NCBI GenBank assembly: GCA_949987565.1
Contig: OX465120.1
Span: 7,020,587 to 7,084,586 of the forward strand
Source of the DNA: Luidia sarsii
Lineage: Eukaryota > Echinodermata > Asteroidea > Paxillosida > Luidiidae
Length of the DNA stretch: 64,000 nt
Reading direction: 5' to 3'
Shown here: piece by piece, positions 24,501 through 35,718 of the stretch
How the letters are laid out: each line of letters begins with the position of its first letter
How positions within the stretch are numbered: the first letter of the stretch is position 1
Notes under the pieces: generated by a model
Told to the model about the DNA's origin: nothing
The model's database searches: none
Seen by the model: only the letters and a program-made list of their open reading frames with translations
Position numbers and translations under genes: made by a program

Positions 24501-27500
24501 AAAGCACGAGGGGGACATTGTGTTTGCGTGCCACACAGCCCAACGGTCGTCGGTCAGGCAGTGGAATTCCACCCACATTCTTCACCGCAATCTGTATGCT
24601 CGGTTGAGGCCGACCAACTCAAAGATTTGACTGCCTGGAGTGGAGGCTTGAGTCTGCGGTCAGGGATTGACAGTACTGTACACGCACACACACAGAAGTC
24701 TGTTACGCTCCATTGATGACGCACAATGGGCCCTTTTTCGAACGGATAATCTCTTGACAAAAGCCACAACGATGTCCGAATTGTGCAATTGTGTTTTACT
24801 CTCTTGTACCTATAGTATACCCTTATCGATTCATTTCACAAAAATATATTGTTCTGATTGTTTTAGTGAGATTTGAAAATGATGCATTGTTCAAAAAACC
24901 CTGTATGGTGGTCATCAGCACTGTAAAACCACCTGGCGCGAAGTGGTTAACTTGTGCCTTATCTGCTTATGGCACAATACTTACGACATTGTGTATGCGG
25001 TATAGCTTAAAAATGATTTTATGAAACTCTGCAGCTGCACATCAGATTTTCATGTAGTTTTTATAAAGTTGTGGACGAGGGTGAACTTGCATCAAATCAA
25101 CAACTGTTTGATGTACACACGCTTTGAAATATAAACACTATATGAACTGTTCTTTGAGAGCACACATGCCATGGACATTTTATTGGAAACAGCCATTTGC
25201 AGTGAGGTTGGCTTTCGATATAAAAAAGATGCATTTTTGTTTTTTATTGTTACATTAAAGATGGGCAATTACCCAAGTCTGACGCTTGAATGTCTCTTGC
25301 AAATCTATCTTTGACAATACGTTATTTTACGTAATTATCCCCTCTATAATTTCACTGTCATCGAGAGAATCTAAATGATTTGCTCTGATGTGAAACAATC
25401 TCTCTACAAAGTGTTCTTTGGTTTTCGCATTGCGCTAACAGCAGTATCAACGCCATTTTACGACGTGTAGCAACGGATTACGCCAGCTAAGGAAATGGCA
25501 TAAGTTACATCACATTTTATGGTGTAAGCCTTCGACTTGCACCCCATCCTGATAGTGTGTAACATTTGTGAAGTGTGTCAAAAAGTCATTGCGCAAATTG
25601 CACAATAAGATATGGCATAGGTAAAAATAAACTAATGCTTCATGAAATTGGCTGCAGGCATGCTCAATTTGTAGAATTTGGGTCATTTATTTCAGTTTGA
25701 ACTTTATTTTGTTGCTTTAGAACAGTTTGATATTAAAATATAATAATTAACTTGTACTTTTCTTGAAATTTAGTGGGCCTGACGTTTCGATCCTAGTAGG
25801 ACCTTTCTCAAAGCCAGAGTGACAAGGACAAAACAGATACATGTACACGAAGGAAGGGGGAAGAGAGTGAATAGGACACGGATGAAAAACGAAGGACTAA
25901 GAGTAAAGCTGGTAGGGTGAGATCAAAGGGAAGGGCAAGGAGTAGGGTAGGGATTAGTGAGAAGAGGGGGAAAGATCAAAGAGAGAAGTGTGGAGGAGTG
26001 AACACATAAGAAGGATGACCAGAAACCTGCATGGTGTTAGTCATTACCCTCCAGGTCCCAAAGCCACCAGGTCCCAAGGACAATCCCAAGGTTCCCTTAG
26101 TTACTTCCTACCACCCTCCTCTCAGGAAGATAACTAAGAAAACCACAATATTCTCCACACTTCAGATCATCTGGCTGATGCCATTCCGAATTCGCCTGTT
26201 TTGGCTTTCAGGCGCCCCCGTAACCTGCGTGACTTAATTGTCCTAGCAGAGGTTCCCCCTTTGGACACTTCACCTCCCACTAAATTTGGTACATGTACAT
26301 TTAAGTGTACCTCAAAATGCATTGTTTGCAAGACACATGTCAAGGAAATAGACTCTTTCAATGGATATTCTTCTGGAACTACCCACACGACCTATGGCTC
26401 TATCACGTGCACTACCTCAAACATCATATACCTCATCTCTTGTAGAGTTTGTAATGTTCAGTATGTTGGCGAGACCAAAAACATCCTAAAAAAACATCTA
26501 TGGCCATAGGTCTACAATCAAAACCGGTAAAATGGACACCCCTGTTGGGTATCATTTCAATCTCCCTGATCATTCGATATCAGATATGAGTGAACTCGGC
26601 ATAGAATCCCTTGGTCACTGTAGTAATGCTGTCCGTCTTAGCCGTGAGAAAATGTGGATGAAGCATCTTCGGACTATTCAACCACATGGTCTCAACATCC
26701 AGGAGGGTAATGACTAACATCATACATGCCATACAGCTTTCTGATAATCCTTCTTTTGTGTTCACTCCTCCACACTTCTCTCTTTGATCTTTCCCCCTCT
26801 TTTCACTAATCCCTACCCTACTCCTTGCCCTTCCCTACCAGCTTTACTCTTGTCCTTTGTTTCTCATCCGTGTCCTATTCACTCTCTTCCCCCTTCCTTC
26901 GTGTACATGTATCTGTTTTGTCCTTGTCACTCTGCCTTTGAGAAAGGTCCTGCTAGGATCAAAATGTCAGGCCCACTAAATTTCAAGATTTACATTTTGG
27001 TAATTTTAGTCAGTAAGCAGTTTGCAACATTTTTGAATATCACTCTAACTTGTACTTTTGTTGGTTTTTAATTTCAGTATGAAGAGGAAGCTGAAGATGA
27101 GGTATGTGGTGTGACTTGATATCCTAGTTAGTTTGCATATGCCTCGAGTCCTAGTCTGCTGCATTGGGTCATTCATCCTGATGTTTACTCCCAAGAGAGT
27201 TGAGCTGAGTTTAGAAGTACTCATTGGCCCAATGGCTGGGGCATCAACAGACATCAGTCATGGAATATGATATGCTAGAAAAGAACAATAGCACCCTGTG
27301 TAGAACAGCGAGAAGCAACTCCTCTGTGCAGAGTGCCATGATTACTTGATGGTAATTTAAGAAACTATACAGTGATCAAATGCAAGTACATTATGGATCT
27401 TTGATATGAGATATCAGTGTATTGAGTTCAGATGATGTTATGTGCCTTCACAGGATGCAGAGGGTGAAGAAGGTGACGAGGAGGATGAGAATGACCCTGA

Positions 27501-30500
27501 TTATGATGTTTCTAAGGTTGGTCAATGATTTGGTTGTGCTAACTTTCTGTCACTGCTTATTATTAAGAATGGTTTCTTCAATGGATGTAAGCTTGCAGTG
27601 ACAACATGTAAGTCATCTCTTTTAAGAAAGAGTATGCTCTGAAAAGAGCTGGTAACTCAATATTTCAGGCAGTGTGTGCTCATTGTCTGGCATCAAGAGA
27701 CTGCTGAACTCCATCTACAGATGGTGTTCATTCGTATCCCATAGATCAGTGAAGTATGCAAAAGCTTGCCAAGCTATGTGAACACTGGAGCATCTTCTAT
27801 ATAGACCAAGCTGTGTGCCCATTGAAGCATGCCAGGTGGAACTTCACTGGAGCATCTTCTATATAGACCAAGCTGTGTGCCCATTGAAGCATGTCAGGTG
27901 GTACTTCACTGGAGCATCTTCTATATAGACCAAGCTGTGTGCTCATTGAAGCATGCCAGGTGGTACTTCACTGGAGCATCTTCTATATAGACCAAGCTGT
28001 GTGCCCATTGAAGCATGCCAGGTGGTACTTCACTGGAGCATCTTCTATATAGACCAAGCTGTGTACTCATTGAAGCATGCCAGGTGGTACTTCACTGGAG
28101 CATCTTCTATATAGACCAAGCTGTGTGCCCATTAAAGCATGCTGGGTGGTACTTCATTGGAGCATCTTCTATATAGACCAAGCTGTGTGCCCATTGAAGC
28201 ATGCCAGGTGGTACTTCACTGGAGCATCTTCTATATAGACCAAGCTGTGTGCCCATTGAAGCATGCCAGGTGGAACTTCACTGGAGCATCTTCTATATAG
28301 ACCAAGCTGTGTGCCCATTGAAGCATGCCAGGTGATACTTCACTGGAGCATCTTCTATATAGACCAAGCTGTGTGCCCATTGAAGCATGCCAGGTGGTAC
28401 TTCACTGGAGCATCTTCTATATAGACCAAGCTGTGTGCCCATTGAAGCATGCCAGGTGGTACTTCATTGGAGCATCTTCTATATAGACCAAGCTGTGTGC
28501 CCATTGAAGCATGCCAGGTGGTACTTCATTGGAGCATCTTCTATATAGACCAAGCTGTGTGCCCATTGAAGCATGCCAGGTGGAACTTCACTGGAGCATC
28601 TATATAGGCAAGCTGTGTGCCCATTAAAGCATGCTGGGTGGTACTTCATTGGAGCATCTTCTATATAGACCAAGCTGTGTGCCCATTGAAGCATGCCAGG
28701 TGGAACTTCACTGGAGCATCTTCTATATAGGCAAGCTGTGTGCCCATTAAAGCATGCTGGGTGGTACTTCATTGGAGCATCTTCTATATAGACCAAGCTG
28801 TGTGCCCATTGAAGCATGCCAGGTGGAACTTCACTGGAGCATCTTCTATATAGACCAAGCTGTGTGCCCATTGAAGCGTGCTAGGTGGTACTTTACTGGA
28901 GCATCTTCTATATAGACCAAGCTGTGTGCCCATTGAAGCATGCCAGGTGGAACTTCACTGGAGCATCTTCTATATAGACCAAGCTGTGTGCCCATTGAAG
29001 CGTGCTAGGTGGTACTTTACTGGAGCATCTTCTATATAGACCAAGCTGTGTGCCCATTGAAGCATGCCAGGTGGTACTTTACTGGAGCATCTTCTAAATA
29101 GGCAAGCTGTTTGCCCATTGAAGCGTGCTAGGTGGTACTTTACTGGAGCATCTTCTATATAGACCAAGCTGTGTGCCCATTGAAGCATGCTAGGTGGTAC
29201 TTCATTGGAGCATCTTCTAAATAGGCAAGCTGTGTGCCCATTGAAGCATGCCAGGTGGAACTTCACTGGAGCATCTTCTATCTATATAGACCAAGCTGTG
29301 TGCCCATTGAAGCATGCTAGGTGGTACTTCATTGGAGCATCTTCTAAATAAGCAAGCTGTGTGCCCATTGAAGCATGCTAGGTGGTACTTCACTGGAGGT
29401 ACTGGTGGTACTTCACTGGAGCATCCTCTAAATAGGCAAGCTGTGTGCCCACTGAAGCATGCCAGGTGGTACTTCACTGGAGCATCTTCTATATAGACCA
29501 AGCTGTGTGCCCATTGAAGCATGCTAGGTGGTACTTCACTGGAGCATCTTCTATATAGACCAAGCTGTGTGCCCATTGAAGCATGCCAGGTGGTACTTCA
29601 TTGGAGCATCTTCTATATAGACCAAGCTGTGTGCCCATTAAAGCATGCCACTGAAGCATGCCAGGTGGTACTTCACTGGAGCATCTTCTATATAGACCAA
29701 GCTGTGTGCCCATTGAAGCATGCTAGGTGGTACTTCACTGGAGCATCTTCTATATAGACCAAGCTGTGTGCCCATTGAAGCATGCCAGGTGGTACTTCAT
29801 TGGAGCATCTTCTATATAGACCAAGCTGTGTGCCCATTAAAGCATGCCAGGTGGTACTTCACTGGAGCATCTTCTATATAGACCAAGCTGTGTGCCCATT
29901 AAAGCATGCCAGGTGGTACTTCATTGGAGCATCTTCTATATAGACCAAGCTGTGTGCCCATTGAAGCATGCCAGGTGGTACTTCACTGGAGCATCTTCTA
30001 TATAGGCAAGCTGTGTGCCCATTGAAGCATGCCAGGTGAAACTTCACTGGAGCATCTTCTATATAGACCAAGCTGTGTGCCCATTAAAGCATGCCAGGTG
30101 GTACTTCACTGGAGCATCTTCTATATAGACCAAGCTGTGTGCCCATTGAAGCATGCCAGGTGGTACTTCATTGGAGCATCTTCTATATAGACCAAGCTGT
30201 GTGCCCACTGAAGCATGCCAGGTGGTACTTCACTGGAGCATCTTCTATATAGACCAAGCTGTGTGCCCATTGAAGCATGCTAGGTGGTACTTCATTGGAG
30301 CATCTTCTATATAGACCAAGCTGTGTGCCCATTGAAGCATGCCAGGTGGTACTTCATTGGAGCATCTTCTTTATAGACCAAGCTGTGTGCCCACTGAAGC
30401 ATGCCAGGTGGTACTTCACTGGAGCATCTTCTATATAGACCAAGCTGTGTGCCCATTGAAGCGTGCTAGGTGGTACTTCACTGGAGCATCTATATAGACC

Positions 30501-31341
30501 AAGCTGTGTGCCCATTGAAGCATGCCAGGTGGTACTTCACTGGAGCATCTTCTATATAGACCAAGCTGTGGGCCCATTGAAGCGTGCTAGGTGGTAGTTG
30601 ACTAACTTGACTGGAGTGTCATAAGGGAAAGTGCAGTTACATGTTGTCATAGACTGACCCCATTGTGATCCACTATGCCAACCTTCAAGCCTACCACTTC
30701 AGTGCATCCATCAGGCTTATAAACATCGATGATAGTTGGAATCCAGCAGTTTCCTGATGACGAGCAGAGTACACACTACCCGAAACATTGAGTTACCGGC
30801 TCATTTCAGAGCCACACTACTTGAAAGAGAAGAGATACATGGTGTCACTGCAAACCTTCCACTAAGTTTTTCCACCCTGCAAACCTTCAAGTCTTTATCT
30901 CTACTCATTGGTTAGTCAGGATCTTTTTGAGAGGTACCACATATACAGTGATTACCATATGGCATGAGTTATTTTTCTTGTATCTCGTCACAAATCTGCC
31001 TGTTATTCAACAACTTGCTATAGATTTTTCATCGGTTTATTTAAATATTTTACTGAATATTTCACTCCTTAGTTCTAAATTGTTCTCATGCAGAATATTG
31101 TTGCATACTAAAAAAAAATTAAGCCATACATTTACGTGCTCATTCAATTATTTACACTCAACTCTAGTATTTAGAGCTACACATAACAAGAAGATTTTGT
31201 TTAAGTTTAACATCACAAAGATAACATTTGTACGGTGTCTTCAAGTTGGCTTAATGATTTCTCTTTCTGCAAATTGTAATTATGATATTTGTTTCATGTT
31301 CACAGGAAGGACAGAAGCCACAAGAGTGTAAGACGCAGTAA
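9577..31341 (+). CDS. NAP1L1: Nucleosome assembly protein 1 (NAP1L1/NAP1L4-like), 13 exons
   Basis: Histone chaperone that binds H2A-H2B (and H3-H4) and promotes nucleosome assembly and exchange. Exons: 9552-9602, 10624-10730, 11144-11243, 11775-11916, 12876-12983, 15545-15590, 16209-16351, 17260-17399, 18007-18175, 23769-23885, 27078-27101, 27454-27516, 31306-31341 (stop). All junctions are GT-AG and keep frame, giving 406 aa (human NAP1L1 is 391). The start is the second of two adjacent ATGs, with better context and giving MAD as in human. Recognisable blocks: the early helix (PVKRRVKALKNYQVKY, EAKFYEEVHQLE), GIPEFWLT, QEHDEPIL, MRSEPDESDPFSFEGPEI, the basic KKKQKHKGKG loop, NDSFFNFFSPP, ADFEIGHFIRERIIPR, an acidic tail and C-terminal CKTQ (CaaX). 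Two exons are very short (46 and 24 nt). Introns hold large minisatellites and transposons. Orthology to L1 rather than L4 is not decided. Confidence 0.96.
10858..10950. mobile_element. TTAA MITE fragment (one end only)
   Basis: TTTTAGCGAGATTTGAAAAT through CACAAAGTGGTTAA matches the right end of the copies at 16459 and 24246. Truncated on the left; lies in NAP1 intron 2. Confidence 0.75.
13982..14359. mobile_element. Second TTAA-flanked MITE family, 378 bp
   Basis: Ends are TTAAAGCCCCTACACAACAT and the exact complement, so TTAA lies at both borders with a terminal inverted repeat of about 20 bp. Non-coding; in NAP1 intron 5. Confidence 0.8.
14480..14612. repeat. Partial R650 repeat end
   Basis: The stretch from the T and G runs to TCTCCCAAGCCTAG resembles the right end of the repeat at 6205-6860. 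Diverged; in NAP1 intron 5. Confidence 0.4.
14851..15450. repeat. 41/44-bp minisatellite in NAP1 intron 5
   Basis: About 14 units of 41 or 44 bp, CATCATCACARCCTGCTAAC then TAGCTGTGACTTACATCAGT. Two unit lengths alternate through loss of three bases. Each unit contains CTAAC followed about 20 nt later by CAG. Ends about 95 bp before exon 6. Confidence 0.9.
16459..16989. mobile_element. TTAA-flanked MITE, copy 3
   Basis: TTAACCAGTTCGCGGCGGGA to GCGAAGTGGTTAA in NAP1 intron 7, in the orientation opposite to copies at 4441 and 46421. Shares CACTATTGTCCACATTCTAA with the copy at 24246; some internal sequence of that copy is missing here. Confidence 0.82.
18176..23545. repeat. 45-bp minisatellite, about 119 units, filling most of NAP1 intron 9
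   Basis: Unit: CATGACAGTCACCTGACTAC then ACTTTACCACCCTACTCCCTTATAC. The array begins inside the first intron bases: the donor GTAAGACCACCCTAC runs straight into ACCACCCTAC of the first unit. Variants (TACCATG/TACTATG/TTCCATG; CCCTACC/CTTTACC) recur in blocks, for example the segment starting near 18832 is repeated near 20090 and 20448, showing higher-order duplication. Because 45 is divisible by three, long open frames run through it (for example 434 aa at 18832-20136); they are repeat artefacts. Confidence 0.97.
24246..24950. mobile_element. TTAA-flanked MITE, copy 4
   Basis: TTAACCACTTTGCGCCGGGA to GCGCGAAGTGGTTAA, about 705 bp, in NAP1 intron 10; same orientation as copy 3 and one of the two longest copies. 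Confidence 0.85.
25762..27045 (+). mobile_element. Penelope-like element fragment with GIY-YIG endonuclease end and inverted terminal repeats
   Basis: The insert is bracketed by a 14-bp direct repeat, TAACTTGTACTTTT, at 25748-25761 and 27046-27059. Its left 250-300 bp (TTTAGTGGGCCTGACG onward) is repeated inverted at its right side (to CGTCAGGCCCACTAAA-like sequence near 26985). Between them, plus-strand frames encode the C-terminal GIY-YIG domain of Penelope retroelements: NIIYLISCRVC, YVGETKN, then VGYHFNLPDH and LRTIQPHGLN. The domain is broken by a frameshift after KKHL near 26500, and the reverse transcriptase is absent, so the copy is dead. It sits in NAP1 intron 10, 32 bp upstream of the 24-nt exon 11. 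Confidence 0.85.
27765..30600. repeat. 62-bp minisatellite, about 45 units, in NAP1 intron 12
   Basis: Unit: GGAGCATCTTCTATATAGAC, CAAGCTGTGTGCCCATTGAA, GCATGCCAGGTGGTACTTCA, CT. Units differ by single changes (CCAGG/CTAGG/CTGGG; ATATAGACC/AAATAGGC) and a few partial units. Open frames on both strands are by-products. The array occupies most of the intron between exons 12 and 13. Confidence 0.97.
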
Positions 31342-34300
31342 ATATGCTTATTTTCAGACATGAAGCAAGGTTCTATCATACAAGCCATATACAACTGCCT
31401 TGGGCATGCCCCCACTCTTAGAGAATCAATCACTTCTGTTCCTGATATGATTTAATGCATATGTAATGTAAGCGCCATTTGATACCTAGACAATGTTCTC
31501 ATTGCATATACTTCTGAATAAGAACTGGTATTTACAATGAATAAGTCTCAACACTTCCAAACTTTAAGGAAGTAGTGTGTGCTTCTAGGCACACTATCCA
31601 ACCTAACTAGACCAGTTGCACACACAAATGCCACAATAACTGTAAAGGTATGGGCATTAGGTTGACTCATTGCAATGCCTTGTGGTTTACTAGGTGCTAA
31701 GGAGTCAATGTATCCCCTACCATGTAGAAGACATGGAAGTACACTACCAAGGTCATCTATTCACACTTGCTTATTTCCATTCAGCTTGTGCAGTTCACAT
31801 GTACATAGATATGCTATCAAGTTCAATTGTTGGTTGGATGATATTGATTCATGCTGTTTTTATAACGCATAATAAAATTCAAATAGGCTATTCCTGAGTA
31901 TAACAACCACAGAAAGCCAAGCCTTTGACTCCAATCACTGAACAAAGAGTCTATGTAATCACAACCATTCATTTCTGAGATTGAATTCTATTTTGGGCCA
32001 ATAGTCTTTTCCAAACATTTTTGTTAAGTTTTGTTTTTATAAACCATGTTTTGTTCAGTTCCAAGAGCATGGAGCCATTTCCATGGAAGCCTTCTATTTG
32101 TTTGCTGGAATTGTTAGTGTTTGTAAGTGTTAATGTGTATCATGTAGTTTCCCATTACCACAGCATTCATCCTCATTCCACATCACGTAGTCATTAGATA
32201 CATTCATTAGTAAATGCTTCAATCAACGAACCCAAAGTATTCTATAACTCAGCCATATATCAGTGTAGCTACTCTAGGAAGCCTGTTTTTTGTGGGCCAT
32301 ATTCGACATGGTTGAGTTGCTTAACTGAGGTCAGTCAGTGTGAATGCACTCCTTATTTTTCACATTTCTGTGGATTATACTTGTAACTATCCTATGAAGT
32401 CTTTTCGGGCGTCATCTTGACAGCTTTGTGACAATTACCTGGTATACATTTTATTTGAAGGAATCTAACATTGAAATCATCCATTCTTTGTCCTCCATTA
32501 AATGGTCAGTACCCTTGAAGGAATAAATTTGTCTTTTTGGCAAAACAAAAACCAATGAGAAATGTTAGAATTGTGTTAAAAGTGTGAAAAGTCTCTTTAT
32601 TTTGTAATAGCAGAAGTATTTATCCCAGATTGCAGGATGAGCAAGCAGTCATGACTTTACTCTAACCAATCATTGGATGATATCCGTACACACATGGTAG
32701 AAGACAACTATGGCAATGATATGCTCTTACTGTATTCACCAAGGAAATGAGAAACTCATACTTGTTGTTTGTAAATTCATTTTAAAAAATCCATAACCAA
32801 GTGCTTTTGAAAGTAGCCTTCAGTGGCCAATTAGTCAATGTGTCTACCGTGTGTGGATTGTGGCAGACAAGGTGTGTTTTTGTATAAAAAAAATCATAAA
32901 AATGTGACAAATATGTACATAACTTAAGAGAAGCAAATGACTAATTGTTGTAGATTTTTATTGTGACGTTTGCTGTTTTTGAGTTGAATCAATTCATGGA
33001 TGCTGGTAATAGCTACAGGCTTTGCACATTTAGCTGAACACATTAGTGATGCCATAGCCATAGCTACAAACCACGACTGGTGACGGGCTTACACTGACTA
33101 GCCAACAGTTAGATGCAGATTTACAGGGATTACGTTGTTTCAAGTTCCAACCCAATATTCAGTGACAGACTTACTGGCCTATTGTTTGAGGTAGGCTTAT
33201 TTTTGCTAGATACTGGTGTATTAGGAGCATTGTAGTCTTCACGCAGGGCTAGGGGCAATTTACTGCTTCAACTAGACAGCTTGCCTGCTTTCCTTACCAT
33301 TTCTACACAGTACACATCAGGTCAACCACTGCTATTCCAGTATCATTATTGCCTTTCTGTCCAGGTATCTCACAACATGCAATTTCCGTTCAATACAAGC
33401 ATGTGTATTTGGGCTCCCTGCAATGGAGGCTCTACCCTGAAGTAGTATTATGCAATGGCATACACTCTACCATACGGTATAAAGACACTGATAGGAAGTG
33501 ATAGTTGTAGTTTGGTCTCATTGTTAATGTACTTAATTTGACAGTCCTGTAACCTTTAAGAATGATGAACTATCTGGAGTATCAAGAAATATCAGAATAA
33601 TGATGCTTGCCTAATCATTTAGCACCAAGTGCCAATAATATGTTCAAAGCACATACCTGGCTTGGCTAGTTTGTGCTTAGATTTATTTCACGTTTTTTCT
33701 CATTTATATCAGAGCTATAACAAATGCAGGTAATTCCCTATGTATGAATTGTACAATATTGGCATGCCGACCTAACTGCTATTCTGTTCTGTGTGAAGCC
33801 ACATGTACCAGTGATTGTTAACCTTTTCTTACAACTTACAAGCCCTGTACAATCAAATAATTACATCAACACCAAGTGGCTTTGTACTTATTGGTTGTGT
33901 TTTAATATTTTGGGGTTTTTTTTGCTTTCCCCTTTTCCTCCTATGATTAAATAAGTTACATGTAGACTGTATCCATTGCATCCAGTAGAATGCATGAGAA
34001 ATAACTCCATTCTGCAAGGCAGTGAGTGGATTCATTCAATCATCCCAAGATTAAGTCAGCAGCATGATATGAGAATGCACCAGTCTAGATGAGCGGGTAC
34101 TCTGCTTTTGTCATGGAAGCTGCTGGTAGTCCTAGTGCAATAACCTCTCTCTATCCTTTACTAAGGCTGTGGTTGTTCAGCAAACCTCTGCTCATCGTTT
34201 GGAAGTAGGATGTATTGTTCGGAATTCTAAATCAAGATTACGTTGAAGCATTTTGTATTTTATATGTGACCTGGTTCAGTGCTGCTGTTGTATTGACTAA

Positions 34301-34489
34301 TGGAGGAAGATTAAAATGGAATTCTTCTTCAATAATTGCCCATGTCTGTGTTTGTTCTGTCTACTCCACTTTCAATTGGTTGTATTAATGTATTATGGGG
34401 TGACATTCATTTTCAATTCATAAAAACATCCTCAGCATGTAGGCCTGTTACCAGGGTCTGATGTGATAGAGCTGTCATAGATAAGATAT
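31342..34489 (+). other. NAP1 3' untranslated region and intergenic DNA
   Basis: No coding frame or transposon recognised in 3.1 kb. A canonical AATAAA lies 530 bp after the stop; how far the transcript extends is unknown. The stretch ends at the LTR of the Ty3/gypsy element. Confidence 0.5.
31871..31876 (+). terminator. Candidate poly(A) signal of NAP1
   Basis: AATAAA, the first canonical hexamer noticed after the NAP1 stop codon. Confidence 0.4.
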
Positions 34490-35077
34490 TGTAGCGGGAC
34501 TGGGCAATGGACAACATGAAATAAAAAGAACTAAACAGGATTTCAGGAGAATACAATTACAATTTAATTTGGAACCCCAAAACGATCCCTAAGAGTAACA
34601 GAGTACGAATCAAAAATAAGGAAAAACAAACTTGAGACCCCAGAGCACAGAGTTTGAAAACTAGAGGAAACACAGCAGGAAATAAGGGCAAGGAAAGCAA
34701 CTGGTGAAGGTTAAAGTAATGGAGGCAACTTACATAAAATCCCAGGCCCACTCAAGGTTCCTTCAAGGCTTCAAGCCAAAACCACGCCCTCCACCTCCAG
34801 TCGACCCAACTGCTGGACTCTCCCTCAAATTCCAGGCGTCCCCGGTTTTATATTGGGGCAAGAGCCTCTGCTCATGCAGGGATTATGTAAAGTGGGGATT
34901 AGGTATAAGGAATTTAAAGGGCCCCCCACTCCCACAATGAACTTACACACCCTGCACCCACAATGTCTCCTCCCACTCCTCAACCCTCTGTGGCCTGAGC
35001 CATGCCCACAAGAGTGAAGTCCTCTGGACTCCTCCAAAATGGTTAAAATAGGGGTCTGGGAATGAAAATTCACTACA
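34490..35077 (-). repeat. 3' LTR of the Ty3/gypsy element
   Basis: 588 bp, TGTAGCGGGACTGGG to AATTCACTACA as read on the plus strand. Same length as the other LTR, and no difference was noticed by eye; translations of the same windows in both LTRs are identical. Confidence 0.96.
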
Positions 35078-35096
35078 CAGCCTCCTCCTCTGAAAG
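35078..35096 (-). promoter_or_regulatory. Polypurine tract
   Basis: On the element strand a purine-rich run, AGAGGAGGAGG, lies a few bases before the 3' LTR, as expected for the plus-strand primer of reverse transcription. Confidence 0.75.
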
Positions 35097-35364
35097 ACGT
35101 GTCCCCACGTCTGAAATAGTTTAGGACCAGGCTTAAAATTGTAGCAGAAAATTATACAAACAAATTTAACATTAATTTACTAATCAATACAAAATTATCA
35201 CCCCTTCAGACGTACTCAGACGTACTCATTTGCATCTTTTCTGTTTGTTTTCCAAGGGCTCATTCAAGTTAGGGAAACTGCAGTTGCTACTTTTATACTA
35301 ATTCATTACTTAAAAGTTACCTACAAAATACTCTAAATTTACTCCTACATTACAGTTACTTGTC

Positions 35365-35560
35365 TACTTATTATTAATTTAATTTACTGATGATCTGGTG
35401 CATTCACATTAAGAATACACTTTCTTTTCTTGTTCACCGTTTTACTCTACTTATTATTAATCTAATTTACTGGTGATCTGTTGCATTCACATTAGGAAAA
35501 CACTTTGTTCTCTTGTTCACCGTTTTATTCTACTTATTATTAATCTAATTTACTTTACAC
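35365..35560. repeat. About 83-bp tandem duplication in the 3' non-coding part of the retrotransposon
   Basis: CTACTTATTATTAATYTAAT and GATCTGKTGCATTCACATTA recur with about 83-bp spacing, with a partial third copy. A T run at about 35611-35628 follows. Confidence 0.75.
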
Positions 35561-35718
35561 ATGGTATCTACAATCACTCCGGAGTTGTGCCCAGATGGTA
35601 AAAACACTATTTTTTTTTTTTTTTTTATAGACGCGTCTCTTCCCGTTTATATTGCACAAAATACGGGGCTCATAATTTCTTTTCCACACTAGCGTATAAG
35701 GTCCCTACGTAGCTTTAG

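Noticed and set aside
28479..30071. Several open frames rich in CFNGHTACLYRRC-like repeats
   Set aside because: Translations of the 62-bp array on either strand; no start context or conserved domain.
35078..35718. env-like gene downstream of pol
   Set aside because: No open frame of useful size; the region holds a tandem duplication and a T run only.
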